In this document: positions 9,053 through 19,298 of the stretch, one piece after another
Layout: each line of letters opens with the position of its first letter
Position numbering within the stretch: position 1 is the first letter of the stretch
Assembly: GCA_016124235.1 (NCBI GenBank)
Contig: WGOC01000008.1
Coordinates: 21,783-85,782, forward strand
Length of the DNA: 64,000 nucleotides
Reading direction: 5' to 3'
Origin: a bacterium
Lineage (GTDB): Bacteria > Verrucomicrobiota > Verrucomicrobiia > Limisphaerales > RI-55
Made by a program: the position numbers and the translations under genes
Notes under the pieces: model-generated
Seen by the model: only the letters and a program-made list of their open reading frames with translations
Told to the model about the DNA's origin: nothing
The model's database searches: none

Positions 9053-12000
9053 TCAGCCGACGGCGGCCAATTCGGCCTCGAACAGTTCCCGGGTCTTGCC
9101 CTGCAGGTCGGCCTGGCTGATCTCGCCTTTTTCGAACTTCGCGATCAGGGCCTTCTGCGCCAGATAGTCCTTGTTCACGATGCCGGCCTTGCTTTGGAGC
9201 ATGCGCCACGCTTTGCGGCGCTCGACGGCGAACAACACCATCTGTCGCGACACGGCAAAGAACTTCAGCTTGCCGTTCACGTCCGCCTTGATGAACACGC
9301 CGAAATCCGGAACGTAGCTGCGGTGGTTCTTGTCGAACACGCGGCGGTAAATCACATCTTCCTGCGTCACGCAGACCAGGATGTCGTCGAGGTGAATCAT
9401 CTCGGCGGCCTGTTCTTCCTTGATCGCCTTGACGTGCTTGCGGAAGCGACCCTCAGTGATCGCCCAATGCGCCACGGTGAAGTTATATTTGTCGCCGGTG
9501 GCCTTGAATTTCGTTTCCCACCAATCGCGCTGGAGCGAAGGATTACCCTTCAGCTCGAAGCACTCCTGGGCCGTTTCACCCGCGCGCGGGTTGTAAACAA
9601 ACTCCGGCATGCCGCGCGCATCACGCACCATTTTGGCCTGATCGGCCGACATGTTGTCCGGCACTGCGTGTTCCGGCTGGCACGTCGTGTAAGCCTGGAA
9701 GAAGGCGGTGCCGCGATATTCCAGACCGTCGAGCATCGCCTTGTAGAGCTTCGCGGCGTTGGCCATCGAAACCTGCGCCACAAACGGCGAGCCGTGACCG
9801 CTCGTAAATGCCTCGGCGACGTTCTTCTTCTCAATCAACTTGCCCTGGGAGGCGATGCCGAACTGGTTCATGTCGTAACCGCCCAGCATCGTGGAAGAAT
9901 CGGAGTTCTGGCCACCGGTGTTGGAATACACCTGCGTGTCGAGCATGAGCATCTTCACGTTCGGCCGGTTTTGCAGAACGACTTTTGACACATTCTGGAA
10001 GCCGATGTCGCCGAGTGCGCCGTCGCCGCCGATCACCCAGACCTTCGGCAGTTCACGGATTTCCTGTTCGGTCATCAACGAGTCCTCGAGATGGGTCATC
10101 AGGAAGTATTCAGCCTTGGACGACACATTGTCTTCGCGGTCGAGCAGGGTGTCGGTCAACCGCTCCGGTACCACGGAACGCCGGGCGTGATTCTGGATCA
10201 ACGATTCGCTCAGAAGCCAGGAGATCGTCGAGCCGTCCTGGAATAGCGAATTCATCCAGGGATACGGATGCGGATTGGACGGCGGCGTGGACCCGTAAAC
10301 CGTATTGCAGCCCGTGCTCGCGCCCATGAACATGACGCTCTGGCCGTTGGCCAACCGACCGTCGACGGCCTGTAGTTCCTTGTGATTGAAGGCGTCCTGG
10401 CGAAGAACCGCGCACATCCCACCGATCAATTGCTGGTCCGTGATGGCGCCGTGTTTGGCTTCGTAATCGGCGATGCGTTTGTCGGTGTCCGCATCGTCTT
10501 CGCCGCCCAGGCCCATCACCACATGAGCCACAGTTTTCTTGAAGAGCTGATATTCCTCTTCGCTGCGGTCCTTGAGCTTCTTCAGCTTCAATGGGCCTTC
10601 CTGCTCAAGTTTGGTCGCTTTCTCGCGCAGGCGCTCGGCTTTCTGGTGATAGATCGGCCGCATGTAGGCTTCCGTCACGGAAGCGCAGGCGCGCAGAATG
10701 GACTTTTCACCGCAACCGGCACAGGCGCCGTCGCCGGAGACCAATGCTTCGTAATTGCGACGAACCATCAAATGATTCCGCAACGCTGCTTCGCGCGAGT
10801 TCGCCGCGTCTTCGTCGTTGTAAAGACCCAGGTATTTTTGCGGCGTGTCGGGCAGCAACCGGCTGAAGATCTGCGCCGTCGTCAACTCGGCATTCAGTTC
10901 TTCGGTCTCGCGAGTCATGCGCAACGCATCGTGATCACCACAAACCTGGACGCATTCGCCACAACCTTTGCACAAGTCGGAAACGAAGATCGAGAACAGG
11001 CCGCCCGAACCCGGGCTCTTCTGTTCCACGGACCGGAAGATTGCCGGGACGTTCGCGTAGGACAGCGGCAACTTGTCGATGATCCCCATGAATTCATCGC
11101 GGGCCTTCTGACCCACCGCAGTCAACGCGCCGATTTCGGCCCGGACGATGTCCTTGAAAGGTTCCTTGCCGCGCGCCTTGACGATTTCGACCATTTTGGC
11201 GCGGGCACGATCTTCGACGCCTTTGAGTTCGGCGATCAGGTTCTTTCGTTCCGCCGCGTCGCTCACATAATAAGTCGCCGCCGTTTTCAACACCGTGCTG
11301 ATTTCCTGCGAAGTGTTCGGCAATGCCGTGTCCGGGCAGGCCGTGATGCATTCCATGCACTGGGTGCAGTTTTCGGCGATGTAAACCGGAGTCTCGCGCC
11401 GAGCGACGTATTTGGACTGTGTCGCCCCCGTGCCGGCACCCATCACGCCCGCTGAAGCCAACGCACCTGCCGGCTGGTGGTAGCCAAGACCGCTGCGGAA
11501 TTCGCTGTCAAACTTCGCCAACGACTGGAACGGCGCTTTCGGCTTTTGATCGGCCGGCGCCGGTATGCCGGTCGTGATCGTTCCGCATCCGGCCGTGGGG
11601 ATCAACGGATTGTCCGTCTGCGGACTCAGTGGCGGGTTCCGCATGCTGGAGCGATCCGGATCATCGAGCTCACCGTACTTGATCTCTTCCACGCGGGTGT
11701 AGCCACCGATCATGACGTCCATGTTTGACTTCACAACCGCTTCGCCGAACCGGCCAAACTTCTTATGATACTGTTTGTTGACCGTTTCCCGGAACAGATC
11801 GTCGGAAATGTCGTTGTCCTTGAGAAAACTCGAAACCTTGAAGAAACCACCCAGAAAGCTGTTGCCCTGCATGCGCAGCTGGAGATCGCCGCGGTCGGTC
11901 GCCTTCTTGGCAATATCAAAACCAGGCAGAATATAAACCCGAATGTGATTGTCCCTGATGAACTGTCGATGCTTCGCCGGGATGCGCTGCCAGGCGGTCT

Positions 12001-13786
12001 CCGGTGTGTCGCTCGATTCCCAGACCAACGCGCCGCCCTTGTTCAACCCTTCGAGCGGATTCGTGTGCGTGAATGCCTTGGGATCGCAGCACAGCACCAC
12101 ATCGACGTGGTTCAACTCGCAGTTCACCTTGATCCGGTCGCGGGCAACGGTGAGATAATAATTGGTCGGCGCTCCTTTCTTTTCGGAACCGTATTTCGGA
12201 TTCGCCATGACCCACAAATGCGGAATGACCCGGCCGTCCTCGTCATATTGCGGATCCTTTTCCGTCAGGTAATTACCAAAGTCACCGATGATCTCGCCGA
12301 GATTCTTGCCGGTGGTGATCATGCCCCAGCCGCCGATCGAGTGGAACCGCACCGCGATTGCACCTTCGGGCAGCAACGACGGCGTGTCCTTGGAAATGAC
12401 CGCATAGGGATGATCGACGCCCAACACGAAGAACGTTTCGCCGTCCGCCGCGCCCTTGCCGTCCTTGCGCTTGGTCTGGCCGATCGCAAACTCGTAGGCA
12501 CCCAAGGTGTGTTCCGGACGGAAGTCGCGGGAACCAATCCCGTACGCGCCACGGAACAAACGCGGCATTTCTTCTGGTTTCAATGCCGGCACCTGACCTT
12601 TGTATAGATGCGCTTCGAGCGCCTTGCCCAAAGCGGTCCGAACATCGCGGGCCAACGGATTGTCGCCCGCCATGCCTTCGTCGGTTCGTTCCAGGATAAT
12701 GACGTTCTTTTTGCCCCGCAGCGCGTTGATCACGGCCGCCTCCGGGAACGGCCGGATCACGTTGATGTGAATGGACCCAACCTTGGCGTTACGCTGGTCG
12801 CGTAGGTAATCGCAAGCCTCCTCAATGTTTTCCGCGGCGCAACCCAGCGAAATGAAGACCGTGTCGGCGTCATCGCATTTGTATTGCGAGATCAGCCCGT
12901 ACTTCCGCCCGGTCAGTTTGCCAAATTCTTCGTACGCCTGCTCGATGAACTTGAGAATCGGCTCGTTGAAATTGTTGCGACGAGCCACCACGCCGTTCAT
13001 GTGGTGCTCTTGATTTTGGACCGGACCGAGCAGCAACGGGTTTTTGAGGTCCATCATTTCCGGCACACGGCGGCGCTTCGGACCAAAGAGTTCCTTCTGC
13101 GCCGGCGTCGGGCAATCGATCATCTCGTCGGGCGCCCCGAGAAACTCGCGAAGCAATTCCGATTCGGGCACCAGATACGTCCGCTCCGAGTGCGTCGTGA
13201 GCATGCCGTCCTGGATGTTCATGCCGGGGTTCAAAGAAAGCTCGTTCACCTTGCGCATGATGACCCCTTGGTCCGCCGCCTGTTGGGCGTCCTTGCCGAT
13301 CATCATCGTCCAACCCGTGTCGAGCGCCGCGTAGAAATCGTCGTGTCCGCAATGCACGTTCAACGCGTGCTTCGTCAGCGCGCGGGCGCCTACTTCGAGC
13401 ACCATTGTCGAAAACTTGCCCGGCGCGTGATAATACTGCTCCATGGCGTACACGATGCCCTGGCCGGAGGTAAAGTTCACCGCGCGCTTGCCGCTCACCG
13501 CAAACGCGGTGGCACCGCCCTGGGCCGCGTGCTCGCCTTCGCACTCGACGGCGATCTTGGCCCCGCCAAACACGTTCAATTCACCTTGCGCGTACGATTG
13601 CTGGTAAATTTCGCCCCCTTCGGTCGACGGCGTGATCGGATAAAAAATGCCGCCGTCGGTAATTCGGGTTTCGACAAACTTGGTGACCAGTTGGTTGCCG
13701 TTGCACGTCACCGGGATGCCCGGATACTTCGGCTTGGTCTGGGTGCCCGCACCTTTGGCGGCTTCACTAGTGGATGGATTCGACAT
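9053..13786 (-). CDS. nifJ: Pyruvate:ferredoxin (flavodoxin) oxidoreductase, long form
   Basis: It decarboxylates pyruvate oxidatively to acetyl-CoA, passing electrons to ferredoxin or flavodoxin, in the cytoplasm. At 1577 residues it is about 400 longer than usual PFORs (about 1170-1200). Domain order: pyrimidine-binding alpha domain (FYPITPST at about 48), transketolase-C-like domain, gamma domain (about 475-700), ferredoxin domain with two 4Fe-4S sets (C807, C810, C813, C817 and C939, C942, C945, C949), then the beta domain with CAGC (C1022, C1025) and the thiamine-diphosphate motif GDGALGD (1254-1260). Additions are a linker of about 120 residues between the clusters, a charged helical insert at about 1050-1110, and a C-terminal extension. 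It is monocistronic, with its own terminator. Confidence 0.93.
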   Translation of the reverse strand: MSNPSTSEAAKGAGTQTKPKYPGIPVTCNGNQLVTKFVETRITDGGIFYPITPSTEGGEIYQQSYAQGELNVFGGAKIAVECEGEHAAQGGATAFAVSGKRAVNFTSGQGIVYAMEQYYHAPGKFSTMVLEVGARALTKHALNVHCGHDDFYAALDTGWTMMIGKDAQQAADQGVIMRKVNELSLNPGMNIQDGMLTTHSERTYLVPESELLREFLGAPDEMIDCPTPAQKELFGPKRRRVPEMMDLKNPLLLGPVQNQEHHMNGVVARRNNFNEPILKFIEQAYEEFGKLTGRKYGLISQYKCDDADTVFISLGCAAENIEEACDYLRDQRNAKVGSIHINVIRPFPEAAVINALRGKKNVIILERTDEGMAGDNPLARDVRTALGKALEAHLYKGQVPALKPEEMPRLFRGAYGIGSRDFRPEHTLGAYEFAIGQTKRKDGKGAADGETFFVLGVDHPYAVISKDTPSLLPEGAIAVRFHSIGGWGMITTGKNLGEIIGDFGNYLTEKDPQYDEDGRVIPHLWVMANPKYGSEKKGAPTNYYLTVARDRIKVNCELNHVDVVLCCDPKAFTHTNPLEGLNKGGALVWESSDTPETAWQRIPAKHRQFIRDNHIRVYILPGFDIAKKATDRGDLQLRMQGNSFLGGFFKVSSFLKDNDISDDLFRETVNKQYHKKFGRFGEAVVKSNMDVMIGGYTRVEEIKYGELDDPDRSSMRNPPLSPQTDNPLIPTAGCGTITTGIPAPADQKPKAPFQSLAKFDSEFRSGLGYHQPAGALASAGVMGAGTGATQSKYVARRETPVYIAENCTQCMECITACPDTALPNTSQEISTVLKTAATYYVSDAAERKNLIAELKGVEDRARAKMVEIVKARGKEPFKDIVRAEIGALTAVGQKARDEFMGIIDKLPLSYANVPAIFRSVEQKSPGSGGLFSIFVSDLCKGCGECVQVCGDHDALRMTRETEELNAELTTAQIFSRLLPDTPQKYLGLYNDEDAANSREAALRNHLMVRRNYEALVSGDGACAGCGEKSILRACASVTEAYMRPIYHQKAERLREKATKLEQEGPLKLKKLKDRSEEEYQLFKKTVAHVVMGLGGEDDADTDKRIADYEAKHGAITDQQLIGGMCAVLRQDAFNHKELQAVDGRLANGQSVMFMGASTGCNTVYGSTPPSNPHPYPWMNSLFQDGSTISWLLSESLIQNHARRSVVPERLTDTLLDREDNVSSKAEYFLMTHLEDSLMTEQEIRELPKVWVIGGDGALGDIGFQNVSKVVLQNRPNVKMLMLDTQVYSNTGGQNSDSSTMLGGYDMNQFGIASQGKLIEKKNVAEAFTSGHGSPFVAQVSMANAAKLYKAMLDGLEYRGTAFFQAYTTCQPEHAVPDNMSADQAKMVRDARGMPEFVYNPRAGETAQECFELKGNPSLQRDWWETKFKATGDKYNFTVAHWAITEGRFRKHVKAIKEEQAAEMIHLDDILVCVTQEDVIYRRVFDKNHRSYVPDFGVFIKADVNGKLKFFAVSRQMVLFAVERRKAWRMLQSKAGIVNKDYLAQKALIAKFEKGEISQADLQGKTRELFEAELAAVG

Positions 13787-14067
13787 AGCTCAATAATTCA
13801 AAGTCTGAAACGGCGTTTTCGACAGCCGCAAAAGTTATCATTGGCTCCGCAGCAAGGAAACCATTTAGTTAATCGCGAAATCCAGAAGCTGCCGCGATTC
13901 CCGCCATAAGGCCGACTGGAAATCCCGCAAGTCAACGCGTCGACCGCCACCCGGATTTTTAGTGTTTGGGCACTCCTGCCAATCCCGCTATAGTCCCGCC
14001 ACCGGGTCGCTTCCAGGGAAGTGCTTGCGATTCCTGAGATAAGACTGCGGCGACCCCCGATTACTTC

Positions 14068-16248
14068 ATGCGGATACACTTGTACAGTCTTCACGGCCTG
14101 TTCCGGGCGGAAAACCTGGAGATCGGTCGCGACGCCGACAACGGTGGCCAGATCGCCTACGTCATGGAATTGGCCAAAGCCCTGTCGCGACGACCCGAGG
14201 TGACCCAGGTGCATCTCTTCACCCGCCGCATCGAGGACGCGGCCCTTTCGGCCGATTATTCCAAGTCTATTGAGCCCGTTAACGAAAAATTTGATATTCG
14301 CCGGATCTCCTGCGGCGGCAAAAGGTATCTCCCGAAGGAGCAGCTCTGGCGGCACCTCGACGAGTTTGTTACCAACGCGCTCACCCACATCAAATCCGAA
14401 GACGTTTTCCCGGACTGGATTCATTCGCACTACGCGGATGCCGGCTACGTCGCGTCGGAACTTTCGGCCAACTTGAACATCCCCTTCGCCCACACCGGGC
14501 ACTCGCTGGGACGGCCCAAACTGCAGAAATTGATCGGCGGCGGCATGCCCGAGGACGAGGCCTACGACCGCTTCAAATTCTCCGACCGTTTCAACGCCGA
14601 AGAGGCAACGTTGCTGAATTCAGAATTCATCGTTACCTCGACCGCGCAGGAAGAACTTTCATACGAGGTCTACGAGAACTCCGACAAGGCGGAGTACCAC
14701 GTGATCCCGCCCGGGCTCAATTTTGAACGGTATCACCCATACTACGACGAGCTGAACGACATCGACCCGGATCGGGCCGAACTCCGGAAGCAGGCACGGT
14801 TTTCGGTGAAGCAGAATCTGGAAAAGTTTTTCTCGCACCCGGATCGGCCGGTCATCCTTACCATCTGCCGGCCCGACAAAAAGAAGAACATCGACGGCCT
14901 CATTCACGCCTACGGCACCGACCGGGAACTCCAGGCGATCGCCAACCTGGCCATCTTCGCCGGCTTGCGCAGCGACATCAACGCGATGCCCGCGGGTGAA
15001 AAGGAAGTGCTGACCGAGATTCTTCTGTTGATGGACAAGTACAATTTGTATGGCCGGCTCGCGATTCCCAAGAAGCACGACGTCGAATGGGAAGTACCGG
15101 AAATCTATCGGTTGTGCGCTTTGAAAAGCGGTGTGTTCGTCAACATTGCGCTGAACGAACCGTTCGGCTTGACGATTCTGGAATCGACCGCTTGTGGCCT
15201 GCCGGTTGTGGCCACACAGGACGGTGGTCCGTCGGAGATCATTCCCGTGTGCGAAAGCGGGTTGCTCGTGCCGCCGACTGACACCGCCGCCATCCAAAAG
15301 GCACTGAAAGAAATCCTAACCGATCCCGAACGCTGGCAGCAAATGTCCCACACCGGCGTCCGCCGCGTGCGCGAACACTACAGCTGGGATCATCACGTGG
15401 AGGTTTATTTGAAATTGGTTGCTGAAAATCGAAGTGAAGGCGATGGCAAGATCACCAAGGACGTGGCGCCCAATCCGAAACTGGCCGAACGCTTCAAGAA
15501 GGCCGACCGGATGATCATCTCCGACATCGATGACACCATGATTGATCCCAAGAATGGCAATCCCGGCCTCGATGAGCTGAAGGAGTTCCTTTCCTCACGG
15601 GGAAATCAATTTGTCTACGGCGTCGCAAGTGGCCGTTCGTTCGCATTGATCCGGGACGTCATCAAGGAACACGATCTGCCACTGCCCGACGTCATCATTT
15701 CCGGCGTTGGCACGAGTATTTGCTACGGCATGAACGCGTCGTCCGGTTTCGACAAGGGGTGGATCGGTCACATCGGCCATCAGTGGAATCCTGATCTCGT
15801 TCGTGAACGAATCGCCACCCTTCCGGCGCTCGAATTGCAGGAACCGGAAAATCAAAATGATTTCAAGATCTCGTATTACCTGCACGATCCACACCTCACG
15901 CACGAAGTGATTCGAGGAACGCTCGGCCGGGCCGCATCTTCGGTGAACATCATCATCACGCAGCAGGCCTACGTGGATATTCTGCCGCGGCGCGCTTCCA
16001 AGGGCCGCGCCATTCGTTACGTGGCCAACAAATGGTCGGTACCCATCCAGCGCACCATCGTTTGTGGCGACGCCGGCAATGATCTAGACATGTTCAACGG
16101 CCAGACCCGCGGCATCGTCGTGGCCAATCACGCGCCGGAGCTGGAAACACTGCGCGGCAAACGCCGGGTTTACTTCGCGGGTGCCCCCGCAGCCTCGGGT
16201 ATTCTCGAGGGGCTGCGACACCACCAGTTCACGGAAAGCGCGAGTTAA
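14068..16248 (+). CDS. sps: Sucrose-phosphate synthase fused to a sucrose-phosphatase-like HAD domain
   Basis: The GT4-type N-terminal part (about 1-460) transfers glucose from a nucleotide sugar to fructose 6-phosphate. It has the GRDADNGGQ sugar-nucleotide loop near residue 20, HSHYADAG, and the E364-X7-E372 motif in NEPFGLTILES. The C-terminal part (about 475-720) is a HAD phosphatase-like domain with motif I DIDDT (486-490) and GDAGNDLDM as motif IV, so it may also hydrolyse sucrose 6-phosphate. The two-domain form resembles cyanobacterial and methanotroph enzymes. Fifteen bases downstream starts an amylosucrase, in the same operon. It is divergent from nifJ across a 281-base spacer. Confidence 0.92.
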   Translation: MRIHLYSLHGLFRAENLEIGRDADNGGQIAYVMELAKALSRRPEVTQVHLFTRRIEDAALSADYSKSIEPVNEKFDIRRISCGGKRYLPKEQLWRHLDEFVTNALTHIKSEDVFPDWIHSHYADAGYVASELSANLNIPFAHTGHSLGRPKLQKLIGGGMPEDEAYDRFKFSDRFNAEEATLLNSEFIVTSTAQEELSYEVYENSDKAEYHVIPPGLNFERYHPYYDELNDIDPDRAELRKQARFSVKQNLEKFFSHPDRPVILTICRPDKKKNIDGLIHAYGTDRELQAIANLAIFAGLRSDINAMPAGEKEVLTEILLLMDKYNLYGRLAIPKKHDVEWEVPEIYRLCALKSGVFVNIALNEPFGLTILESTACGLPVVATQDGGPSEIIPVCESGLLVPPTDTAAIQKALKEILTDPERWQQMSHTGVRRVREHYSWDHHVEVYLKLVAENRSEGDGKITKDVAPNPKLAERFKKADRMIISDIDDTMIDPKNGNPGLDELKEFLSSRGNQFVYGVASGRSFALIRDVIKEHDLPLPDVIISGVGTSICYGMNASSGFDKGWIGHIGHQWNPDLVRERIATLPALELQEPENQNDFKISYYLHDPHLTHEVIRGTLGRAASSVNIIITQQAYVDILPRRASKGRAIRYVANKWSVPIQRTIVCGDAGNDLDMFNGQTRGIVVANHAPELETLRGKRRVYFAGAPAASGILEGLRHHQFTESAS

Positions 16249-16263
16249 TAAACGAACGACCGC

Positions 16264-18222
16264 ATGGAATCCAGTTACGACACGTCCTGGTTTGACCGCC
16301 ACAGCGCGTCCTCTTTCATGCGGTTGATGCCGCGCTTGCGCGCGCGGTTCAAGGATATCCCGGAAGCCGATTGGCAAGCCTACACGATGCGGCTGGAACG
16401 CCATTTCCCGCGGCTCTTTCGGCTGCTGCACCGGTTGTACAGCAGTCACTACGATTTCTTTTATCACCTGGAGAACCTGCTGACGACCGCCACCGAAATG
16501 TGGATCCAACGGTCTGACGAATTGAAGGCGTTGGACGCGATTCGCGAGAACGATCCGAACTGGTACCAGTCGCACAGTCTGATTGGTTACATCCTCTACG
16601 TGGACCTGTTCGCCGGGAATCTCGGGTCGGTCCGCGCGCGCATCCCGTACCTCAAGGAACTTGGCGTCACGTATCTCCACTTGATGCCCCTTTTCAAATC
16701 CCCGGCCGGCGACAACGATGGTGGTTACGCGATCAGCAGTTATCGCGAAGTCGACGAAGAACTCGGCACGATGGCGCAACTCGCCGAACTCGCCGGCGAC
16801 TTGCGCAATCACAACATCAGTCTCTGTCTCGACTTCGTTTTCAATCACACGTCCGACGAACATGAGTGGGCAAAGAAGGCCCTGGCCGGCGATCGTGATT
16901 GCCAGGAATACTACCGGATGTACGACGACCGGACGATCCCCGACCAGTACGAGAAGACGGTAAAATCGGTTTTTCCGGACGAACACCCCGGCTGCTTCAC
17001 CTATCGCAACCGCATCAAAAAGTGGGTCTGGACCACATTTAAGAATTATCAGTGGGACCTGAATTACGAGAACCCGGCAGTCTTCAATCGCATGGCCGAG
17101 GAACTGATGTTTCTCGGCAATCAGGGCGTTGAAATTCTTCGCCTCGACGCCGTCGCGTTTCTCTGGAAGAAGCTGGGCACCACCTGCGAAAACCTGCCCG
17201 AAGCGCACCTGCTCATTCAGGCCTTCAACGCCGTTGTTCGCATCGTGGCGCCCGCCATGGTTTTCAAGTCGGAAGCCATCGTGCATCCCGACGAAGTCGC
17301 CCGGTACATCAGCGAAGACGAATGCCAGGTCTCCTACAATCCGTTGTTGATGGCACTTCTCTGGAGCAGCCTGGCCTCACGGGACGCGAAGTTTCTCCGG
17401 CATTGCCTGCAAAAGCGTTTCGCCCTGCCGCAAGGCTGTGCGTGGGCAAATTATGTCCGCTGTCACGACGATATCGGCTGGACGTTCTCCGACGACGACG
17501 CCCGCGAGATTCACATCGATCCGACCGCGCATCGGAAGTTTCTCATCGAATTCTACACCGGCCGGCATGCCGCCAGTTTTGCATCCGGCCTGCCGTTTCA
17601 GGAAAACCCCACGACCGGCGACGCCCGCATCTCTGGTAGCTGCGCTTCGCTGGCCGGGCTCGAACGCGCGCTCCAGGAAAACAATCCCGCGGCGATTGAG
17701 CTGGCCATCCGGCGCATTCTTCTTTTGTACGGCGTCATCTTCACCATTGGCGGCGTTCCGTTGATTTACGCCGGCGACGAAATCGCCGTGCTCAACGATC
17801 ACTCCTACGAAAAGGATCCGGAAAAAGATGGCGACACCCGCTGGGTGCACCGAGCCGTCTTCAATTGGGAGAAAGCGGAACTGCGCACGCAGCCCGATAC
17901 CCCCGAGGGCCGGGTCTTTGCCGGACTCCTAAAACTCGCCCGCGTCCGGCAGAACAACTTTGCGTTCACCCGTTCGGAAACCGAGATCATCGACACAGGC
18001 AACGAACACGTGCTCGGATACTTTCGGCAGCATCAGGAACAAAACGTCCTCGTGCTCGCCAATTTCGCGGAGAGTGAACAACCCATCGCCGCCACACGGC
18101 TGCGCCAACTCGGCCTGCGCCGCACTTTCACCGACATCATCGCCGGCAAAAATGTCACCGCTGCTGCCACGCTCTTGATGGAACCCTGTCAGTTCATGGT
18201 GCTCGTCGGCGCGCGCGGGTGA
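16264..18222 (+). CDS. ams: Amylosucrase (GH13 family)
   Basis: It converts sucrose to fructose plus an alpha-1,4-glucan elongated by one glucose, with no nucleotide sugar needed. The 652-residue length matches known amylosucrases. The helical N-terminal domain (1-90) is followed by the TIM barrel: YAISSYREVD, DFVFNHTSDEHEWA, nucleophile D295 in LRLDAVAF, acid/base E337 in KSEAIVHP, and D402 in RCHDDIGW. Sitting 15 bases behind sucrose-phosphate synthase, it links sucrose made by that enzyme to glycogen-like storage glucan. The chemistry rests on family knowledge; a sucrose hydrolase is the main alternative. Confidence 0.92.
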   Translation: MESSYDTSWFDRHSASSFMRLMPRLRARFKDIPEADWQAYTMRLERHFPRLFRLLHRLYSSHYDFFYHLENLLTTATEMWIQRSDELKALDAIRENDPNWYQSHSLIGYILYVDLFAGNLGSVRARIPYLKELGVTYLHLMPLFKSPAGDNDGGYAISSYREVDEELGTMAQLAELAGDLRNHNISLCLDFVFNHTSDEHEWAKKALAGDRDCQEYYRMYDDRTIPDQYEKTVKSVFPDEHPGCFTYRNRIKKWVWTTFKNYQWDLNYENPAVFNRMAEELMFLGNQGVEILRLDAVAFLWKKLGTTCENLPEAHLLIQAFNAVVRIVAPAMVFKSEAIVHPDEVARYISEDECQVSYNPLLMALLWSSLASRDAKFLRHCLQKRFALPQGCAWANYVRCHDDIGWTFSDDDAREIHIDPTAHRKFLIEFYTGRHAASFASGLPFQENPTTGDARISGSCASLAGLERALQENNPAAIELAIRRILLLYGVIFTIGGVPLIYAGDEIAVLNDHSYEKDPEKDGDTRWVHRAVFNWEKAELRTQPDTPEGRVFAGLLKLARVRQNNFAFTRSETEIIDTGNEHVLGYFRQHQEQNVLVLANFAESEQPIAATRLRQLGLRRTFTDIIAGKNVTAAATLLMEPCQFMVLVGARG

Positions 18223-18314
18223 TCGATTTTCCGCGCAGGATTTTACCTGAATTGTGATACACGGCCGCGCGATGGCTGCGGCAGTCAAACATCGTTCAAC
18301 AGATCAAAATTCGT

Positions 18315-19292
18315 ATGATCGTTCCCCGATATTGGGCCGAAGCGAGACGGCAACAACGCACGCACAAGCGTCAGGTGACGGTGCGAAGGTTTGGCTGGTC
18401 GAACAGCAGTGAAGCGGAAGCGCAACAACAGGCCGAGCAACGGGCTGCCGATGCGCTGCAAAAGATACTCGCGGGCGAAAACGTGCGTCGCTTCGAACCA
18501 CGCGTGGCATACAACGGTGCCGAAGGTGTCCCCATCCGCGAGGAAATTGTCGCCGAGCACGGCCTCACCATCATCACACGCAATAGCTACGGCGCACTCT
18601 GCCTCAACAGCCCCGACGTTTTGTTTGCCGACGTCGATTTCGAAAGGCGACCGGTGTATAGATCTGGCTGTGTTCTATTTATCGTGCTCGCCTTGATTTC
18701 CATCGCCATCGCTTGGAATCAAAAATCCGGAAGACTCGCCCTCGGCTTGATCGCAGCAAGTGTCTTCGCCGCAATCATGTTGCCTTCGCTTGTCCAAAGC
18801 TTGTTGATCGCCTGCCGTGGCGGAGCGCAAAAGATCGCTTTGAAAAACATCCACCAATTTGTCGCCACGCATCCAGATTGGAAGCTACGCGTCTATCGCA
18901 CGCCGGCCGGATATCGCGTGCTGGTTCTTCATCGGCCATTCTCACCAGACGAGCCCGAGGTTGCGGACTTCTTTCGGGCGCTCGACGCGGATCCAGTTTA
19001 CGTGAAAATGTGCCAGCGACAAAAATGCTTCCGTGCGCGCGTCAGTCCCAAACCGTGGCGTATCGGCGTCGCGCATCACGTGAAACCTCGTCCCGGTCTC
19101 TGGCCTGTTCGTCCCGAAGCCATGCCTGCCCGCAGAAAGTGGATCAGCGACTACGAAGACAAGGCGCGTTCATTTGCCTCGTGTCGTTTGGAGGAAGAAT
19201 TCGGTAACGGCACGACTCACGAATCCGTGCGCCCAGTCCTGGAATTGCACGATGAATTGTGTCGCGCGCAAAGCGGCCTGACCATCGCTTGA
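18315..19292 (+). CDS. Conserved membrane protein of unknown function with DxD motif
   Basis: This 325-residue protein is Arg/Gln-rich at the start (RRFGWSNSSEAEAQ), has LFADVDFE with D106 and D108, two membrane helices (about 118-134 and 141-167), then a soluble half with RTPAGYRVLVLHRPF (H206), the Cys pair C233/C238 and RVSPKPWRIGV. I recall similar uncharacterised proteins in other bacteria but no function. The hhhDhD pattern followed by a later hxH recalls archaeo-eukaryotic primase folds, but the membrane hairpin between them makes that doubtful. It has no obvious partner gene; it starts 92 bases after the amylosucrase. Confidence 0.75.
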   Translation: MIVPRYWAEARRQQRTHKRQVTVRRFGWSNSSEAEAQQQAEQRAADALQKILAGENVRRFEPRVAYNGAEGVPIREEIVAEHGLTIITRNSYGALCLNSPDVLFADVDFERRPVYRSGCVLFIVLALISIAIAWNQKSGRLALGLIAASVFAAIMLPSLVQSLLIACRGGAQKIALKNIHQFVATHPDWKLRVYRTPAGYRVLVLHRPFSPDEPEVADFFRALDADPVYVKMCQRQKCFRARVSPKPWRIGVAHHVKPRPGLWPVRPEAMPARRKWISDYEDKARSFASCRLEEEFGNGTTHESVRPVLELHDELCRAQSGLTIA

Positions 19293-19298
19293 GTCCGC

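Noticed and set aside
13798..14502. A 234-codon minus-strand frame in the nifJ/sps spacer
   Set aside because: More than half is antisense to sucrose-phosphate synthase; the rest is promoter DNA.
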